From Streptomyces griseomycini (GTDB lineage: Bacteria > Actinomycetota > Actinomycetes > Streptomycetales > Streptomycetaceae), in NCBI RefSeq assembly GCF_014203535.1, contig NZ_JACHJI010000004.1, forward strand, positions 558,001 to 622,000: a stretch of DNA of 64,000 nt, read 5' to 3'. Below the pieces are notes generated by a model, which saw only the letters and a program-made list of their open reading frames with translations, was not told the origin of the DNA and did not search any database. The translations under genes were made by a program, and so were the position numbers. Of the stretch, positions 60,650 to 64,000 are shown one piece after another. Each line of letters opens with the position of its first letter. Positions within the stretch are counted from its first letter, which is position 1.

Positions 60650-61677
60650 GCGCGACCACTGATGAAAGGTTTCTGCGGACCGCTTCCCCGCTCCGGCGGC
60701 TGCTGAGCCGCCCCGAGCTCGGCTCCGTCGTCGGCGCGATCGCCGTCTTCTGCTGCTTCGCCCTCGTCGCCGACAGCTTCCTGCGCGCCTCCAGCCTCGG
60801 CACCGTGCTGTACGCGTCCTCCACGATCGGCATCATGGCCGTCCCGGTGGCGCTGCTGATGATCGGCGGCGAGTTCGACCTGTCGGCCGGTGTCCTGGTC
60901 ACCTCGTCGGCGCTGGTGTCGTCGATGTTCAGCTACCAGATGACCGCCAACGTCTGGGTCGGCGTCGGGGTGTCCCTGCTGGTCACGCTCGCCGTCGGCG
61001 CCTTCAACGGCCTCGTGCTGGCCCGCACGAGGCTGCCGAGCTTCATCGTCACGCTCGGCACCTTCCTGATGCTGACCGGCATGAACCTCGGCTTCACCAA
61101 GCTGATCGGCGGCACCGTCTCCACCAGGACGATCGCCGACATGGAGGGCTTCTCCAGCGCGCGGGCCCTGTTCGCGTCGACCCTCACCGTCGGCGGCGTC
61201 CCCGTCAAGGCCACCGTCGTGTGGTGGCTCGCCCTGGTCGCCCTCGGCAGCTGGATCCTGCTGCGCACCCGCGCGGGCAACTGGATCTTCGCGGTCGGCG
61301 GCAACGAGCGGGCGGCCCGCGCGGTGGGCGTCCCCGTGGCCGGGACCAAGACCGGCCTCTACATGGGCGTGGCCTTCGGCGCCTGGGTCTGCGGCCAGCA
61401 CCTGCTCTTCAGCTACGACGTCGTCCAGTCCGGCGAGGGCGTCGGCAACGAGCTGATCTACATCATCGCGGCCGTCATCGGCGGCTGTCTGATCACCGGC
61501 GGCCACGGCAGCGCCGTCGGCTCGGCGGTCGGCGCGCTGCTGTTCGGCATGACCAGCAAGGGCATCGTCTTCGCGGAGTGGAACCCGGACTGGTTCAAGT
61601 TCTTCCTCGGGGCGATGCTGCTCCTCGCCACCCTGCTCAACACCTGGGTGCGCCGCCGCGCGGAGGCCGTGAAATGA
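60646..61677 (+). CDS. Sugar ABC transporter permease (RbsC/XylH type)
   Basis: A 343-residue permease with about 10 hydrophobic spans. [20 protein letters not shown] and the cytoplasmic segment [20 protein letters not shown] are typical of the ribose/xylose branch of BPD_transp_2. It forms the pore with the downstream ATPase. Both ends overlap neighbours by four bases, so this is a coupled three-gene operon. Confidence 0.92.
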   Translation: MSATTDERFLRTASPLRRLLSRPELGSVVGAIAVFCCFALVADSFLRASSLGTVLYASSTIGIMAVPVALLMIGGEFDLSAGVLVTSSALVSSMFSYQMTANVWVGVGVSLLVTLAVGAFNGLVLARTRLPSFIVTLGTFLMLTGMNLGFTKLIGGTVSTRTIADMEGFSSARALFASTLTVGGVPVKATVVWWLALVALGSWILLRTRAGNWIFAVGGNERAARAVGVPVAGTKTGLYMGVAFGAWVCGQHLLFSYDVVQSGEGVGNELIYIIAAVIGGCLITGGHGSAVGSAVGALLFGMTSKGIVFAEWNPDWFKFFLGAMLLLATLLNTWVRRRAEAVK

Positions 61678-62465
61678 CCCGGACCGCAGACCGTGCGCCC
61701 CTCGTGGAGCTGTCCGGCGTCGGCAAGCACTACGGCAACGTGCGCGCCCTCGAAGGGGTCTCCCTCCGGGTGCACGCCGGTGAGGTCACCTGCGTGCTGG
61801 GCGACAACGGCGCCGGCAAGTCCACCCTGATCAAGATCATCGCGGGGCTGCACCAGCACGACGGCGGCACGCTGGCCCTGGAGGGCGAGGCCACGCGCCT
61901 GTCCTCCCCGCGCGAGGCCCTGGACCGCGGCATCGCGACCGTCCACCAGGACCTGGCCGTCGTCCCGCTCATGCCGGTGTGGCGGAACTTCTTCCTCGGC
62001 TCCGAGCCGCGCAAGGGCACCGGCCCCTTCAAGCGGATGGACGTCGACCTCATGCGTCGCACCACCCGCGCCGAACTCCTCCGGATGGGCATCGACCTGC
62101 GCGACGTCGACCAGCCGATCGGCACCCTCTCCGGCGGCGAGCGGCAGTGCGTGGCGATCGCACGCGCGGTGTACTTCGGCGCCAAGGTGCTGGTGCTGGA
62201 CGAGCCGACGGCGGCCCTGGGGGTGAAGCAGTCCGGTGTGGTCCTGAAGTACGTGGCGGCGGCACGGGACAGGGGACTGGGTGTCGTCCTCATCACCCAC
62301 AACCCGCACCACGCGTACCTGGTGGGGGACCGGTTCGTCCTGCTGAAGCGGGGCGCGACGGTGGGGAACCACGAGCGGGACGGGATCACGCTGGACGAGC
62401 TGACGCGGCAGATGGCCGGCGGCAACGAGCTGGACGACCTGCGCCACGAACTGCAACGGGACTAG
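61674..62465 (+). CDS. Sugar ABC transporter ATP-binding protein (single-domain)
   Basis: A 263-residue ATPase with Walker [10 protein letters not shown] (near 43), Q-loop VHQDLAV, signature [15 protein letters not shown] (near 150), Walker [12 protein letters not shown] and switch histidine LITHNPHH (near 205). Unlike RbsA or XylG, which carry two ABC domains, it has one. This is the short form seen with FrcA-like systems and must work as a homodimer. Its stop TAG is part of the dispersed CTAG repeat. Confidence 0.92.
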   Translation: MTRTADRAPLVELSGVGKHYGNVRALEGVSLRVHAGEVTCVLGDNGAGKSTLIKIIAGLHQHDGGTLALEGEATRLSSPREALDRGIATVHQDLAVVPLMPVWRNFFLGSEPRKGTGPFKRMDVDLMRRTTRAELLRMGIDLRDVDQPIGTLSGGERQCVAIARAVYFGAKVLVLDEPTAALGVKQSGVVLKYVAAARDRGLGVVLITHNPHHAYLVGDRFVLLKRGATVGNHERDGITLDELTRQMAGGNELDDLRHELQRD

Positions 62466-62529
62466 GGCCTCTCGTTTGGAACATGCCGGGCTCGCTCCCT
62501 GATCCGGCCTGATCCAAACGAAAGACCCC
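62462..62529 (+). repeat. Dispersed CTAG-headed repeat, copy C, with inverted ends
   Basis: It begins CTAGGGCCTCTCGTTTGGAA at the stop of the ATPase gene. About 50 bases later a near-complement (TCCAAACGAAAGACCCC, 62513-62529) closes it, so this copy forms a hairpin of some 65 bases. Copies A and B carry only the left part. Confidence 0.7.
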
Positions 62530-62668
62530 AGGGCGGGGACGGTGCCGGTGCGCGGCTCCCGGCGCGGGCGCGAGCGACCGCGACGCACCCGCACCCGGCG
62601 GCGGTCCGCACCGTCCCCCAGCCGTTCTGTTCGTTCTCCGGCGGGGCGGTGCGGCAGAATCGCACCCG

Positions 62669-63817
62669 ATGAGCACCTACCGCGACTTCACCGCCCCCAT
62701 CGGCTCCCGCCGGGCCCCGGTCCTCAGAACCGTCGGCACGCGGGAGCGCCGCTCCCACCTGACGGCGCCCCGTGTCCCGACGGTGGGCATCGACATCGGC
62801 GGCACCAAGGTCATGGCGGGCGTCGTGGACGCCGACGGCAACATCCTGGAGAAGCTCCGCGCGGAGACCCCGGACAAGTCCAAGAGCCCGAAGGTCGTCG
62901 AGGACACCATCGTCGAGCTGGTGCTGGACCTGTCCGACCGGCACGACGTGCACGCGGTCGGCATCGGCGCGGCCGGCTGGGTCGACGCCGACCGCAACCG
63001 CGTGCTGTTCGCCCCCCACCTGTCCTGGCGCAACGAGCCGCTGCGCGACCGCCTCTCCGAGCGGCTGTCCGTGCCCGTGCTGGTCGACAACGACGCCAAC
63101 ACCGCCGCCTGGGCCGAGTGGCGCTTCGGCGCCGGACGGGGCGAGGACCACCTCGTCATGATCACCCTGGGCACCGGCATCGGCGGCGCGATCCTGGAGG
63201 ACGGCCAGGTCAAGCGCGGCAGGTACGGCGTCGCCGGTGAGTTCGGCCACATGCAGGTCGTCCCCGGCGGCCACCGCTGCCCCTGCGGCAACCGCGGCTG
63301 CTGGGAGCAGTACAGCTCCGGCAACGCCCTGGTCCGCGAGGCGCGCGAGCTGGCCGCCGCGGACTCGCCGGTCGCCTTCGGGATCATCGAGCACGTCAAG
63401 GGCAACATCGCCGACATCAGCGGCCCGATGATCACCGAGCTGGCCCGTGAGGGCGACGCGATGTGCATCGAGCTGCTCCAGGACATCGGGCAGTGGCTCG
63501 GCGTCGGCATCGCCAACCTCGCCGCCGCCCTCGACCCGTCCTGCTTCGTCATCGGCGGCGGGGTCTCGGCCGCCGACGACCTGCTGATCGGCCCCGCGCG
63601 GGACGCCTTCAAGCGCCACCTCACCGGTCGCGGCTACCGCCCCGAGGCCCGCATCGTCCGCGCCCAGCTCGGTCCCGAGGCCGGCATGGTCGGCGCCGCC
63701 GACCTCGCCCGCCTGGTCGCCCGCCGCTTCCGCCGGGCCAAGCGCCGCCGGGTCGAGCGGTACGAACGCTACGAGCGGTACGCACAGGCCCGCCGCACCG
63801 TCCGGGAGTCGCTGTGA
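62669..63817 (+). CDS. ROK-family sugar kinase (glucokinase type)
   Basis: A 382-residue ROK kinase. The phosphate-binding start GIDIGGTKVMAGVVD lies near 40, the catalytic LVDNDANTAAWAEW is near 140, and GTGIGGAILEDG is near 170. The zinc site is GHRCPCGNRGCWEQY (near 205-218). It has an extra N-terminal segment of about 35 residues and a C-terminal Arg/Tyr-rich tail. It would phosphorylate a hexose, probably the transported sugar. CAGAAT (62653-62658) 10 bases upstream of the ATG suggests a leaderless promoter. Its stop overlaps the next GTG. Confidence 0.93.
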   Translation: MSTYRDFTAPIGSRRAPVLRTVGTRERRSHLTAPRVPTVGIDIGGTKVMAGVVDADGNILEKLRAETPDKSKSPKVVEDTIVELVLDLSDRHDVHAVGIGAAGWVDADRNRVLFAPHLSWRNEPLRDRLSERLSVPVLVDNDANTAAWAEWRFGAGRGEDHLVMITLGTGIGGAILEDGQVKRGRYGVAGEFGHMQVVPGGHRCPCGNRGCWEQYSSGNALVREARELAAADSPVAFGIIEHVKGNIADISGPMITELAREGDAMCIELLQDIGQWLGVGIANLAAALDPSCFVIGGGVSAADDLLIGPARDAFKRHLTGRGYRPEARIVRAQLGPEAGMVGAADLARLVARRFRRAKRRRVERYERYERYAQARRTVRESL

Positions 63818-64000
63818 CGGGCGAGTTCCCCCAGCAGACGGTGCTCCCGGACGCGCCCCGCCCGGCCGAGGACCGCCGGCGCGTGATCCGCCGCAGGGCG
63901 CTCACCCTGCTGATCATCGTGCTGCTCATCGGCATCCCGGCCGGATACCTGGTGATCTCCGCGAACCAGAGCCGGGCCAGCGGCAAGGACAAGGAGGCGA
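63814..64000 (+). CDS. Membrane-anchored protein, cut by window edge
   Basis: Only about 62 residues are visible. A short cytosolic N-terminus (VTGEFPQQTVLPDAPRPAED) is followed by a basic stretch and one membrane helix (ALTLLIIVLLIGIPAGYLVI). A polar extracellular start (SANQSRASGKDKEA) follows. The GTG overlaps the ROK stop (GTGA), so it is translated with the kinase. The rest lies outside the window and no function can be given. Confidence 0.75.
   Translation, partial: MTGEFPQQTVLPDAPRPAEDRRRVIRRRALTLLIIVLLIGIPAGYLVISANQSRASGKDKEA

Noticed and set aside
31532..62529. Insertion sequence or transposon as source of the CTAG repeats
   Set aside because: No transposase gene, target duplication or long terminal inverted repeat was found. 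Only short repeats are present.

Overview
The window looks like a Streptomyces chromosome (or a very close actinomycete). The DNA is uniformly very GC-rich and third codon positions are almost all G or C. There are many GTG starts, frequent 1-4 bp ATGA/GTGA/TGATG overlaps and long GC hairpins as terminators. The families are typical too: a large ATP-binding LuxR regulator, a Scr1-type HTH/DUF397 pair, RsbW-like ATP-binding proteins and DUF5955. From memory, the order gcl - catalase - glxR/hyi - urate genes - malate synthase - IclR - allantoinase/allantoicase matches the S. coelicolor SCO62xx region. No database was searched. No rRNA, tRNA, CRISPR array or transposase gene was seen.

Layout. 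1-8.8 kb: a truncated ATP-binding LuxR regulator, a GAF/LuxR regulator divergent from two overlapping acyl-CoA ligase genes, two overlapping GNAT genes and a zinc-ribbon protein. 8.9-22.5 kb: the core purine/glyoxylate region, with gcl (glyoxylate carboligase), katA (catalase), hyi-glxR, a small two-gene unit with a YheO-type HTH regulator, uraD-uraH-uricase, two NCS2 purine permeases and an 8-oxoguanine/guanine deaminase. 22.5-35 kb: mixed genes including an exonuclease, two secreted cell-wall enzymes, a thioesterase, the Scr1/DUF397 cluster, an MBL hydrolase, GNATs, an aminotransferase and an HxlR regulator. 34.6-42.7 kb: a secreted VWA pair, two divergent NIS siderophore synthetases, gene debris, a type IB topoisomerase and an amidotransferase. 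43-48 kb: a secreted phosphodiesterase-like protein, a VOC protein and a HipA-like kinase. 46.3-53.1 kb: the second half of the ureide pathway, with aceB (malate synthase), a MocA-like nucleotidyltransferase, the IclR regulator (AllR-like), allantoinase and allantoicase. 53-58.6 kb: an SDR, a broken DHFR-like gene, a two-component system and a Gfo/Idh oxidoreductase. 58.7-64 kb: a GntR regulator, a sugar ABC transporter, a ROK kinase and the start of one more gene.

How the genes work together. 8-Oxoguanine (or guanine) and urate or xanthine taken up by the permeases feed urate to uricase, HIU hydrolase and OHCU decarboxylase. The H2O2 made by uricase can be removed by the catalase. Allantoinase and allantoicase yield ureidoglycolate, whose breakdown gives glyoxylate. 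Glyoxylate then goes to malate (AceB) or, by Gcl/Hyi/GlxR, to glycerate.

The main observation is a shared regulatory code in these promoters. One 15-bp box of the form TTCC-N7-GGAA lies at gcl, hyi, katA, aceB and the allR-allB gap, often as two copies exactly 21 bp apart. A second palindrome, TCAACA-N3-TGTTGA, lies at uraD, katA, aceB and allB. At uraD and katA it is part of an identical 18-bp block ending in the -35 hexamer. katA, aceB and the allR-allB region carry both boxes; gcl and hyi only the first; uraD only the second. The IclR protein encoded here is the natural candidate for the first box. The factor for the second box is unknown. Other items worth a look are a dispersed CTAG-headed repeat at three stop codons, an orphan siderophore synthetase pair, a GntR operator pair and several decayed genes.
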